A stretch of 43,145 bases of DNA from Oribacterium sp. (GTDB lineage: Bacteria > Bacillota > Clostridia > Lachnospirales > Lachnospiraceae), in assembly GCA_024689585.1 (NCBI GenBank), contig JAILDF010000172.1, forward strand, positions 1 through 43,145. Reading direction: 5' to 3'. Shown in pieces: positions 26,629 through 35,966 of this stretch. The first letter of the stretch is position 1; every line of letters starts with the position of its first letter. The notes under the pieces are model-generated. The model had not been told where the DNA came from. It saw only the letters and a program-made list of their open reading frames with translations, and did no database searches. Both the position numbers and the translations under genes were made by a program.

Positions 26629-27147
26629 TTAACTTAACAACTGCTTTACTATGAACGCATAGATTTCCTGATTTTTCTCACTCCACCTTACACACATTCT
26701 CTCGGCAGATTCCTTATCCGGAACATTGATATCCAGAGCATAGAGAATGGAGTTCTCTTCTCTTACTTCGGCATGAACTATGTAATCACCGCCATCTGTT
26801 TCGTAATAATCAGTAAAATTCGAGGATTCCTGACGGAGCTTTATCTTGTTTTCTCTCAGAAAGTCATCCATATCCTTGATGGCACCGGAGGAAATATCGT
26901 TTCCGAAAAGCTCAACAGTATTGGAACCTTCCTGTGTGATCTCATAACGAGTGGATTTTTTGCTCTGATGGGTTTTTATAAAACCTGCATCATCCAGTTC
27001 GGAAATGGCCTGCTGTAATGTGAAATAGGTTGTGTATTCGTAATCAAGGAAAAATCCACTTAACTGATTGTTTGTTAAAGGATAGTTTACGGTTTTTAAT
27101 AAGTATAAGATCATAAGCTTATACAGTGTGATCGGTTCTGTTATCAT
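26629..27147 (-). CDS. DUF4364-like winged-helix protein, putative regulator
   Basis: MITEPITLYKLMILYLLKTVNYPLTNNQLSGFFLDYEYTTYFTLQQAISELDDAGFIKTHQSKKSTRYEITQEG; winged-helix-like pattern; divergent from the 27316 gene. Confidence 0.8.
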   Translation of the reverse strand: MITEPITLYKLMILYLLKTVNYPLTNNQLSGFFLDYEYTTYFTLQQAISELDDAGFIKTHQSKKSTRYEITQEGSNTVELFGNDISSGAIKDMDDFLRENKIKLRQESSNFTDYYETDGGDYIVHAEVREENSILYALDINVPDKESAERMCVRWSEKNQEIYAFIVKQLLS

Positions 27148-27315
27148 ATGGGGTTCCTTTGCTGGTTTAATGTAAAAGCCGGAGAATGATGTTGAAAATC
27201 CTTCCGTTCTTTGCCTATACAATGATACCAACAAAAGCTCCGTATTACAATTACTCTTTAATAAGACCCTTTTCTGTGTTAAAATACATGGAGATTTTCT
27301 CGGAGAAAACACAGT

Positions 27316-30000
27316 ATGAAAGAACGTATAAATAAATTGGCAAGAGGAATAGTTGAGATAGACCGTCCTTTGCTTAAATTAAGTGATAAATCTTTTAAAG
27401 GAACTTTGGATGTCGGTGAACTCACAAAGTTCGATCTGATCATTTATTCCGAAAACGGAATACTGCTTAAAGGACTCATTTATTCTGACAATCCTGCAGT
27501 AACCGTACAAAAGGATGCTTTCGGTGGAATCAGATCCCGTATCAAGTGTTCTGTTGATACCCATAACCTGCAGGATGGAGACAAAATTGAAGGACAGCTC
27601 TGTATAGTATCAAACGGAGGCGAATTTAAGCTCCCGTATTCTTTTGATGTTTGTTCATCACACAAGTCCGGTGAGGTTATTTCAGGATTTGAAACAAAAG
27701 AAGATTTTATAGAGTTTTACGGAAAAGAACCTGAGCTTGCAAGAAGAGTATTTGATTACAGTGATTTTGAGAATGCTCCCTTCATGAAGGACTCGGGTAT
27801 TTATACCATTTACCGCGGACTTAAGAGAGGCCATGACAGAAACATTGCACTGAAACAGTTTTTAAGAGCACTTGGATGCCCTCAGGAGAAGGAAAATGAT
27901 ACTGATGTATCGGATGCCGGAGAAAGAAGCATTCAGGACGGGAATGAGCAGTCTGAAAAGATAGAGCTGTTCCCCCTTGATGTTAATGATAAGCCGCTTA
28001 TAGAGAAGGCAGCCAGCATTTGTATAAGAGAAGGGGCAACCGATGAGATGGCTTTTTACATATATCAGAGAGCCATAGAGATGGGATCCACCATCACAAG
28101 GCTTTATGAATATTATGTTTATGCCATGCCCAAGGGCTATAAAGGATTACTGCCGAGAGAAGTATATCTGTACTTTGCATATGAGCGCTCCATAGAGGAA
28201 AACATGAAGCTTCCTCTTTTTTATAATGTCATCGTAAATTTCAGGGAATCCGATGATATATACCAGAGGTTTGAACATAAGATTCAAAGCTACGCAATCG
28301 ATATGCTTCTGAAATCCGAATTCAACCAGCGTCTGAGTGTTATTTATGACAGGATGATCCTTGAGGACATGATAGACGAAAGGATCGCTTCGGTATTTCC
28401 TGCCATTCTTCGTTCCTACAGGCTTACAACAAATGATTCACGTCTTAGCTACGTGGTTGTGAAGTACAGGGAGCTTGACCGTGAAGAGGTATATGCATTA
28501 AAAGAGGGTAATGCTTACATCCCTATCTTCTTTGAAAACAGTGAGCTTTTGTTCCAGGACGGCTATGGAAACCGTTATACGGATGTTGTATACGAAACAA
28601 CCCGCATAATGCATAAGGAGGAAATGGAAAGAAAGTGCTTTGAGATATTACCTGAGCATGCCATGTTAAAGCTTGCAAAAGCAAGGAACATTGCGAACAA
28701 GGGTATAGCGGACATAGCTCAGCTCAGGATCGTCGAGCAGGTTATGACGGATATGGATATTTCGAAGCCTTACCGCAGCTTCCTCAATAAAGTTATTCTT
28801 GAGTATCATGATGCCTTTACAAAGGATTCCGACAAGGATCTCAGTGAGCTGGATATCAGGATACTTAAGAATATAGATATCAGAAATCTTGATCGTAAAG
28901 AGAAGGATATTCTTCTCTGCACTTATATAAAGCTTTCAATGTTTAAGGATGCCTATAAGCTCATTCTTGAGATGGGTGAAACCGACATTGAGATGACCTA
29001 TCTTGAAAAACTGATAAAAGCTCTTATAATAGACGAGCAAGCAGGAGAATCCAAGGAAATCATGATGCTGACGCTTCATGCGTTCCGAAAAGGCTCTGAG
29101 GATATGGATATTTTGAATTTCCTTCTCAGGGAATACAATGGCCTTTCAAAGGATATGCTGGAGCTTTTAAGGAAGGGTCAGAAAGCAGGTGCCGGAATCA
29201 ATGATATGGCAGAGAGGCTTCTGGCACAGATGATCTTCTGCTGGGCCGATGATGACCTTGATGAGGTTTATCATATATACAGACATAGCTCGGCGCCTCA
29301 GAATGTGCTTATCAGGGCTTATATAACAAAGCGCTGTATCGATTATTTCCTTTACGGAAAGGGCGCATCGGAAGAGGTATTTGCCGATGTTTACGGCATC
29401 ATACATGACGAGAGATATAAGGAAAAAGTACCTGTGATTTATCTCCTTGCCATGTCAAAGTATATGTCGGAGAATAAGAAGCTTACCGGTGAAGAGAAGT
29501 ATGTTCTTCAGGAGGTTGTGGATCTTCTTGTTCAGAAGAAGCTGGTATTCCCGTACACCAGAACCCTCAGTGATATTATTCGTATCCCTGACAGTGTCAT
29601 GGATAAATATTACATTGAGTATCATGGCGAAAAGTCCATAAGACCTTCTTTATATTTAAGGATCTTGCCGGATGAGCGTGACTTTGAGGAAGTTGAGATA
29701 ACAAGGGTTTATCAGAATATTTACGTCCGTCCGTTAACACTCTTCAGCGGAGAAAGAGCAGAATATCAGATATATGATGAAGAAAAGGGTGAAGACTTTG
29801 TTGAAAGCGGTACGATAAAAGCCGATAACAAAGTACGTCTTAAAGGCGACACCTTTGACATAATAAATGAGATGTCCGGCCTGCTTAGTCAGGATAATGA
29901 CGTTAAGCTGCGGGATGTTATGCTTCGCTATGTGAAAAATGAATCGGTTATTGACGAGCTTTTCACTAAAGAGCTGGATGAAACGAATGATAAGGAGTAA
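27316..30000 (+). CDS. Large (894 aa) protein of unknown function, N-terminal beta domain plus helical-repeat body (DUF5717-like; name from memory)
   Basis: KERINKLARGIVEIDRPLLKLSDKSFKGTLDVGE...; extended helical region; no signal peptide or TM segment; no catalytic motif recognised. Confidence 0.75.
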   Translation: MKERINKLARGIVEIDRPLLKLSDKSFKGTLDVGELTKFDLIIYSENGILLKGLIYSDNPAVTVQKDAFGGIRSRIKCSVDTHNLQDGDKIEGQLCIVSNGGEFKLPYSFDVCSSHKSGEVISGFETKEDFIEFYGKEPELARRVFDYSDFENAPFMKDSGIYTIYRGLKRGHDRNIALKQFLRALGCPQEKENDTDVSDAGERSIQDGNEQSEKIELFPLDVNDKPLIEKAASICIREGATDEMAFYIYQRAIEMGSTITRLYEYYVYAMPKGYKGLLPREVYLYFAYERSIEENMKLPLFYNVIVNFRESDDIYQRFEHKIQSYAIDMLLKSEFNQRLSVIYDRMILEDMIDERIASVFPAILRSYRLTTNDSRLSYVVVKYRELDREEVYALKEGNAYIPIFFENSELLFQDGYGNRYTDVVYETTRIMHKEEMERKCFEILPEHAMLKLAKARNIANKGIADIAQLRIVEQVMTDMDISKPYRSFLNKVILEYHDAFTKDSDKDLSELDIRILKNIDIRNLDRKEKDILLCTYIKLSMFKDAYKLILEMGETDIEMTYLEKLIKALIIDEQAGESKEIMMLTLHAFRKGSEDMDILNFLLREYNGLSKDMLELLRKGQKAGAGINDMAERLLAQMIFCWADDDLDEVYHIYRHSSAPQNVLIRAYITKRCIDYFLYGKGASEEVFADVYGIIHDERYKEKVPVIYLLAMSKYMSENKKLTGEEKYVLQEVVDLLVQKKLVFPYTRTLSDIIRIPDSVMDKYYIEYHGEKSIRPSLYLRILPDERDFEEVEITRVYQNIYVRPLTLFSGERAEYQIYDEEKGEDFVESGTIKADNKVRLKGDTFDIINEMSGLLSQDNDVKLRDVMLRYVKNESVIDELFTKELDETNDKE

Positions 30001-30008
30001 TAAATATA

Positions 30009-31226
30009 GTGAGTCGCTACATTGGAATTTCACTAAATGATGATTATACATGCATCTGCATAAACGATAAAACCATATCCACATATCATCCCACAGTCAT
30101 CGCCAGGGACAAAAATGATGATACATGGACTATAGGTGAGGATGCTTATAAGTCTACTCTTGCAGGTTCGGGAGTTATAGTGGATAAACTTCTGAGCCTT
30201 ATTGAAAAGAACGGTACGGCAACCATTGCAAGGGTTAAGTACCACGCTGTAGATATACTTGCCCACTATTTCCATGAGCTTTTGGGAAAAGACAGCATCA
30301 AAGCGGATGAAGATCTGGTGGCCATCACCATCAGAAAGCCAAGCCGTGAGGTGGTAGTCAGGATAAAAGAAGCGCTTATAAGAGCAGGTGTTCATGAGGA
30401 TAACATTTATATCCTGAGCCATACGGAGAGCTTTGCCCATTTCGTTCTGGATCAGGATCCCAATCTTTACAATCGCATGGTTGGGATGTTTGAGCTTAAC
30501 AATCAGTGCCTTTACTACTATGAGATGCATGTTTCCAGAGGCACCAGACGTTATGTCATGGTGGCTCATGAAGCGGAGGAGGAAGCTTTCAATCTGGATA
30601 TCCTGAAGACAGCTTCAGGCGGAAAGATAGCAGATAAGATACTGACCACCGTGGCAGAAAGAGTGATGGGAAAGAATTACTACTCATCCATATTCTTATC
30701 CGGAAGAGGTTTCCAGGATACGAACTTTGCCACCAATTTTATGAACTATATCTGTAAGAAAAGAAGAGTTCTTATAGAACCCGGAATGTTCGCAATTGGT
30801 GCTGAGATTTATGTAAAGAATAAATCTGAAGGAAAAGGCGAGGATTACATGATCTTATGTGACACTCGCAGCAAATCGGATGTTTCCGTAAAAGTAGTTG
30901 TGAATGAAAAGGTTGAGAGCCTGCCGATCGTTCGTGCGGGAGAACCCTGGATGGATACCTGTTCAAGCTATGATATGATACTTGATGATCAGGATTTCAT
31001 TGATTTCCAGGTCACTTCCATAACAAAACCGCAAAGACCTCTGAGACTCCGCATGATGCTGGATTCTTTTCCTGAAAGAGAGAATCGTACAACCAAAGTC
31101 CGTATGACAACGGAATTCAGGGACGCCGATACTTTGAGGGTGACAGTTAAGGATCTTGGATTCGGAGATATTTTCCCTGCCTCGGATAAAGAGATTGTGG
31201 AAGAAATCGATCTGTCTGATAAGTAA
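30009..31226 (+). CDS. Degenerate Hsp70/actin-fold-like protein (DUF5716-like; name from memory)
   Basis: YIGISLNDDYTCICI at phosphate-1 position, SIFLSGRGFQ and GMFAIGAEIY at adenosine-loop-like positions, C-terminal LRLRMMLDSFPERENRTTKVRMTTEFRDADTLRVTVKDLGFGD resembling the DnaK substrate-binding beta domain. Confidence 0.65.
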   Translation: MSRYIGISLNDDYTCICINDKTISTYHPTVIARDKNDDTWTIGEDAYKSTLAGSGVIVDKLLSLIEKNGTATIARVKYHAVDILAHYFHELLGKDSIKADEDLVAITIRKPSREVVVRIKEALIRAGVHEDNIYILSHTESFAHFVLDQDPNLYNRMVGMFELNNQCLYYYEMHVSRGTRRYVMVAHEAEEEAFNLDILKTASGGKIADKILTTVAERVMGKNYYSSIFLSGRGFQDTNFATNFMNYICKKRRVLIEPGMFAIGAEIYVKNKSEGKGEDYMILCDTRSKSDVSVKVVVNEKVESLPIVRAGEPWMDTCSSYDMILDDQDFIDFQVTSITKPQRPLRLRMMLDSFPERENRTTKVRMTTEFRDADTLRVTVKDLGFGDIFPASDKEIVEEIDLSDK

Positions 31227-31296
31227 AGGTATGCCTTTAGATTTTTGGTACAGATGGTTGTGCCATGTCCGGCACAGATTTTTATAGGAAAAATTC

Positions 31297-32088
31297 ATGG
31301 GATTACTTTTGTGTAATAAGGATGCACGACATCCGTTTTACTATGAAAAACTGGATATAGATATCTGGTCTATACAGGAGCTTAGCTATGTAATATACAA
31401 TTATCCTGTTATCATACCTGAGGATTTTGTTGATCATAAGCTTACCACGTGGATCAGAGATGAGCTTTCCATGGGTATACTTGCGGCCAAGCTTGAGCAG
31501 TATCTGAGTGTTTCTGATGAAATCGATCAGGAACGTCTCATAGTCCTGATCCTTAAGGAAAGCAATTACTACACTCAGTTAGAGATATCAAGGTTTCAAA
31601 ATGAGTTTAAAAAGCTCAGAAATATCGACAAACACGTATTTTTGAATATGCTTGGCGATACTTATTTTCATATGGGACGATACGGAAAAGCTATCGAGTC
31701 GTATGAAGAGTCGCTTTTTCTGAATGCCGATAACAAGGTTCAGATGAAACTTGCCGGAACTTATGTTACAGTTATGCAGTTCCGGAAAGCCGCAGATCTT
31801 TATGAGGAGATCTATGTGACTACCCAGTCGGAAGAGGCGCTTTATAAGCTGTATCTGATCAATAAGCTTGAGCCTGCGGTGAAAACCATAGAGAAATATA
31901 TCGATGTTATCGATGTGGAAACTCTTGCAGGCTGGGAGCTTGAGTATAACAATGCAGTGACCGATGCTGAGCATGATGGTCGCGCAAAGGAAATCTATGA
32001 TATATTTCAGAAAAGCCATTCAGCTTTTCGTGAACATGCAAAGATCATGGTGCTCAAATGGAAACGAGAGTATCGTGCCAAACTTTGA
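31297..32088 (+). CDS. TPR protein
   Basis: FLNMLGDTYFHMGRYGKAIESYEESLFLNADN (canonical TPR) and VQMKLAGTYVTVMQFRKAADLYEEIYV; 71 bp after the Hsp70-like gene. Confidence 0.75.
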   Translation: MGLLLCNKDARHPFYYEKLDIDIWSIQELSYVIYNYPVIIPEDFVDHKLTTWIRDELSMGILAAKLEQYLSVSDEIDQERLIVLILKESNYYTQLEISRFQNEFKKLRNIDKHVFLNMLGDTYFHMGRYGKAIESYEESLFLNADNKVQMKLAGTYVTVMQFRKAADLYEEIYVTTQSEEALYKLYLINKLEPAVKTIEKYIDVIDVETLAGWELEYNNAVTDAEHDGRAKEIYDIFQKSHSAFREHAKIMVLKWKREYRAKL

Positions 32089-32111
32089 TAAAAAAAGAAA
32101 GGTAAACATAT

Positions 32112-34751
32112 ATGAAGGAACTTGCTAAACAGTACAATCCGGAAGAGGTTGAGGACCGCATTTATGAAATGTGGATGAAAGGTAATTATTTTCATGCAGA
32201 GGTAAATGCCAATAAAAAGCCATTTACCATCATGATGCCTCCTCCAAACGTAACCGGACAGTTACATATGGGACATGCTCTCGACAATACATTACAGGAT
32301 TCACTTATCCGTTTTAAGAGAATGCAGGGTTACGAGGCTCTCTGGCAGCCCGGATGTGACCATGCAGCCATTGCTACAGAGGTTAAGGTTACCAATAAAC
32401 TTAAGGAGCAGGGCATCGACAAGCATGATCTCGGACGTGAGGGATTCCTTAAGGAGGCATGGAAGTGGAAGGAAGAATATGAGTCAAGAATCGTTGACCA
32501 GCTCCACAAAATGGGTTCCTCCGCTGACTGGGACAGACTCCGTTTCACTATGGATGAGGGCTGTTCAAAAGCTGTTGAGACAACCTTTATAAAGCTTTAC
32601 AAGAAGGGCTATATCTATAAGGGCTCACGTATCATTAACTGGTGCCCGGTTTGCCATACATCACTTTCCGATGCCGAGGTTATCCATGAGGAGCAGGAAG
32701 GACATTTCTGGCATATCAATTACCCTATCGCAGGACAGGAAGGCAGATTTATCGAGATCGCCACAACAAGACCTGAGACAATGCTTGGTGATACAGCGGT
32801 TGCAGTTAACCCTGAGGATCCGAGATATAAGGATCTCATCGGAAAGAATGTCAAGCTTCCTCTTACAGACAGGGAGATCCCTATCGTAGGAGATGAGCAT
32901 GCCGATATGGAGGTTGGTACAGGTGCTGTTAAGATCACTCCTGCACATGACCCTAACGACTTCGAGGTAGGAAAGAGACATAACCTTCCTGAGCTTAACA
33001 TCATGAATGATGATGCTACCATCAACTGCCCGGGCTCAAAGTATCACGGTATGGATCGTTACGAAGCCCGTAAGCTCATCGTGGAGGATCTCAAGGAGCT
33101 CGGTCTTCTGGTTAAGATCATGCCTACAAAGCACAATGTCGGAACCCACGACCGTTGCGGTACAACCGTTGAGCCTATGATCAAGCCTCAGTGGTTTGTA
33201 AAGATGGCTGAGATGGCTAAGCCTGCTATCAAGGCTATAGAGACCGGTGACCTTCAGTTTGTTCCCGAGAACTACTCAAAGACATATCTTCACTGGCTTG
33301 AGAATATCAAAGACTGGTGTATCTCCAGACAGCTTTGGTGGGGACACAGAATCCCGGCATATTACTGCGATGATTGCGGTGAGATGGTGGTTTCTTCAGA
33401 GGTTCCGACAGTTTGTCCTAAGTGCGGAAAGAATCATTTCACACAGGATCCGGATACTCTGGATACCTGGTTCTCAAGTGCTCTCTGGCCTTTTGAGACA
33501 TTAGGATGGCCTGAAGAGACACCTGAGTATAAATATTTCTATCCTACAAATGTACTTGTAACAGGTTACGATATAATTTTCTTCTGGGTAGTACGTATGG
33601 TATTCTCCGGAATCGAGCAGACAGGAAAGGTTCCTTTCGGAAAGGTACTTATCCATGGTCTTGTAAGAGATGATCAGGGACGTAAGATGAGTAAGTCCCT
33701 TGGAAACGGTATCGATCCTCTTGAGGTTATCAAGACTTACGGTGCTGATGCCCTTCGTATGACACTTCTTACAGGAAATGCTCCGGGAAATGACATGCGT
33801 TTCTACTGGTCAAGAGTAGAGGCATCACGTAACTTCATGAACAAGGTATGGAATGCTTCAAGATTTATCATGATGAATCTTGATAAGGCAGATATCCCTG
33901 AGACAATGCCGGAAAACCTCTCAATGGCTGACCGCTGGATACTCAGCAAGGTTAATAACCTGGTTACCGATGTTACACGTAATATGGAGGCATTTGACCT
34001 TGGTATCGCTCTTGATAAGGTTCAGAACTTCATCTGGGAAGAGTTCTGCGACTGGTATATCGAGATGGTTAAGCCAAGACTCTGGAGTGAGGAGGATGAG
34101 ACAAAGGGTGCAGCTCTCTGGACTCTTAAGCATGTTCTCATCACATCTCTTAAGCTTCTTCATCCATTCTGTCCGTTCATTACAGAGGAGATTTACGATA
34201 CACTTACTGACAGTTCATCACCTCTTATGAGACAGGATTGGCCATCTTACGATAAGGCTCTTGATTTTGCTGAGGATGAGGCTGAGATCGAGGCTATAAA
34301 GGAAGCTGTACGTGCTATCAGAAATATCCGTACAGAGATGAATGTTGCTCCTTCCAGAAAGGCCCAGAACTATGTTGTTACAACCAACGACAGAGTAAGA
34401 AAGACTTTCGAGCACAGTAAGGTATTCTTTGCTACTCTTGCTTATGCTTCTGAGGTATTTATCCAGGAGGATAAGAACGGTATCGCTGATGATGCGGTTT
34501 CTGTAGCTATTCCTGATGCGGTTATCTACATTCCGTTTGCGGATCTTGTGGATATCGAGAAGGAGAAGGAGAGACTTCTCAAGGAAAAGGCTAAGTGGGA
34601 GGCTGAGATCAAGCGTTCCGAGGGCATGCTCAATAACGAGCGTTTCATCTCCAAGGCACCTGAGGCTAAGGTTCAGGAGGAGAGAGACAAGCTCGAGAAG
34701 AATAAACAGATGCTCAAGCAGGTTACTGACCGACTTGAGGCACTTCACTAA
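32112..34751 (+). CDS. valS: Valyl-tRNA synthetase
   Basis: PPPNVTGQLHMGHALDNTLQD (HIGH), GCDHAAIATEVKV, DQGRKMSKSLGNGIDPLE (KMSKS), C-terminal coiled coil. Confidence 0.98.
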   Translation: MKELAKQYNPEEVEDRIYEMWMKGNYFHAEVNANKKPFTIMMPPPNVTGQLHMGHALDNTLQDSLIRFKRMQGYEALWQPGCDHAAIATEVKVTNKLKEQGIDKHDLGREGFLKEAWKWKEEYESRIVDQLHKMGSSADWDRLRFTMDEGCSKAVETTFIKLYKKGYIYKGSRIINWCPVCHTSLSDAEVIHEEQEGHFWHINYPIAGQEGRFIEIATTRPETMLGDTAVAVNPEDPRYKDLIGKNVKLPLTDREIPIVGDEHADMEVGTGAVKITPAHDPNDFEVGKRHNLPELNIMNDDATINCPGSKYHGMDRYEARKLIVEDLKELGLLVKIMPTKHNVGTHDRCGTTVEPMIKPQWFVKMAEMAKPAIKAIETGDLQFVPENYSKTYLHWLENIKDWCISRQLWWGHRIPAYYCDDCGEMVVSSEVPTVCPKCGKNHFTQDPDTLDTWFSSALWPFETLGWPEETPEYKYFYPTNVLVTGYDIIFFWVVRMVFSGIEQTGKVPFGKVLIHGLVRDDQGRKMSKSLGNGIDPLEVIKTYGADALRMTLLTGNAPGNDMRFYWSRVEASRNFMNKVWNASRFIMMNLDKADIPETMPENLSMADRWILSKVNNLVTDVTRNMEAFDLGIALDKVQNFIWEEFCDWYIEMVKPRLWSEEDETKGAALWTLKHVLITSLKLLHPFCPFITEEIYDTLTDSSSPLMRQDWPSYDKALDFAEDEAEIEAIKEAVRAIRNIRTEMNVAPSRKAQNYVVTTNDRVRKTFEHSKVFFATLAYASEVFIQEDKNGIADDAVSVAIPDAVIYIPFADLVDIEKEKERLLKEKAKWEAEIKRSEGMLNNERFISKAPEAKVQEERDKLEKNKQMLKQVTDRLEALH

Positions 34752-34762
34752 TTAAAACTTAC

Positions 34763-35197
34763 GCCTGAGTCAGTGGGCATCCTTTTTATAACGGATAGCT
34801 TTGGCGGAAAAATCAAAATCTGACTCCTACGAGGCTGTGGGCATCCTTTTAAAATCGAGGCGCCTTGGCAGAAAATCTAAAACAGACCCCCTAAGAACCA
34901 CTAGGCCCTCGCCAAAGAAAGAATCCTATCGGATTCTTTTGAACCGCTCAAAGCCGCGCGGCTCCCAGGATTAAAAAACAAATCCTGGGCAGAAATGTCA
35001 GATATTTTCTTTATGAAAAATCTGACTTGGCGAGGGGGCTAAGGAAAATGGGACCAAGTGGTTCTAAGGGGGTCTGTTTTGATTTTTCAAGCCTCGGCTT
35101 TACGATTTTAAAAGGATGCCCACAGCCTCTAAGAAGTCAGAGTTTGATTTTTCTAGTTTAATTTTACGAAATAAAAAGGATGCCCACTGACTCAGGC
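34763..35197. repeat. Long nested hairpin element C (double element with internal 79-bp insert)
   Basis: Outer 27-bp perfect IR GCCTGAGTCAGTGGGCATCCTTTTTAT (34763-34789)/(35171-35197); inner 27-bp perfect IR GAGGCTGTGGGCATCCTTTTAAAATCG (34831-34857)/(35103-35129); GTCAGATATTTTCTTTATGAAAAATCTGAC is the exact reverse complement of the element A apex. Confidence 0.95.
34916..34994. repeat. 79-bp insert in the apical part of element C
   Basis: Interrupts CGCCAA|ATGTCAGA relative to element A (CGCCAATGTCAGA); contains AGAATCC/GGATTCT, AGCCGCGCGGCT and CCCAGGATT/AATCCTGGG stems; homologous to 9957-10032. Confidence 0.8.
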
Positions 35198-35222
35198 TGA
35201 TTTTGATTATGATTTAAATGTT

Positions 35223-35702
35223 ATGAAGATTACACTTATTACAGTTGGAAAAATTAAAGAAAAGTATCTGAAAGACGCCATTGCTGAATATTCAAAGAGG
35301 CTTAGTGCTTATTGTGATATCAATATTATCGAGCTGCAGGACGAGAAGACGCCGGACAGGGCACCGGCGGCGGTGGAGGAGAAGATCAAGGAGACTGAAG
35401 GAGGACGGATTCTTCAGAAGATTGGGGACAGGGCTTATGTGATTGCGCTGGCTATCAACGGGGATATGCTTAGTTCTGAGGAGCTGGCGGAGAAGATGTC
35501 GGATCTTATGGTCAGGGGGAACTCGGATATCGTGTTTGTTATCGGAGGGTCCCTGGGGCTTTCGCCGGAGGTTCTCAAGAGAGCGAATTATAAGCTCAGT
35601 TTCAGCAGGATGACTTTCCCGCACCAGCTTATGAGGGTGATTCTTCTGGAACAGGTTTACAGGGCTTTCAAGATAAACAGTAATGAGCCGTATCATAAGT
35701 GA
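35223..35702 (+). CDS. rlmH: 23S rRNA (pseudouridine1915-N3)-methyltransferase RlmH
   Basis: [74 protein letters not shown]...PYHK. Confidence 0.97.
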   Translation: MKITLITVGKIKEKYLKDAIAEYSKRLSAYCDINIIELQDEKTPDRAPAAVEEKIKETEGGRILQKIGDRAYVIALAINGDMLSSEELAEKMSDLMVRGNSDIVFVIGGSLGLSPEVLKRANYKLSFSRMTFPHQLMRVILLEQVYRAFKINSNEPYHK

Positions 35703-35848
35703 TCATCAGAAGAATGGGTGTGTTATCCCTGGAACTGTTATGACAAATCCCATCTAAAACATACAGACTCTTTGTAAAAAACCTATTTGTAAGTATACGG
35801 ACTAAGATGATAAAATTGTCTGTCTGAATATCTGATTTGAAAGTAATA

Positions 35849-35880
35849 AGGGCTTCGGATTTTTGAATCCGAAGCCCTTT
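35849..35880. terminator. Intrinsic terminator, possibly bidirectional (rlmH / CarD-like convergent)
   Basis: AGGGCTTCGGAT-TTTTGA-ATCCGAAGCCCTTT. Confidence 0.88.
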
Positions 35881-35966
35881 GTCTTATCTATATCTATACT
35901 AAATTTTAGTTATTATCCAAATCTCGATGCAATAGCTTTAAATCAGGGCCCATCACCCTTTTTTAC

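Noticed and set aside
35340-35700. Codon-usage shift in rlmH suggesting horizontal transfer.
   Set aside because: The gene is short and a standard housekeeping family; the impression was not quantified.
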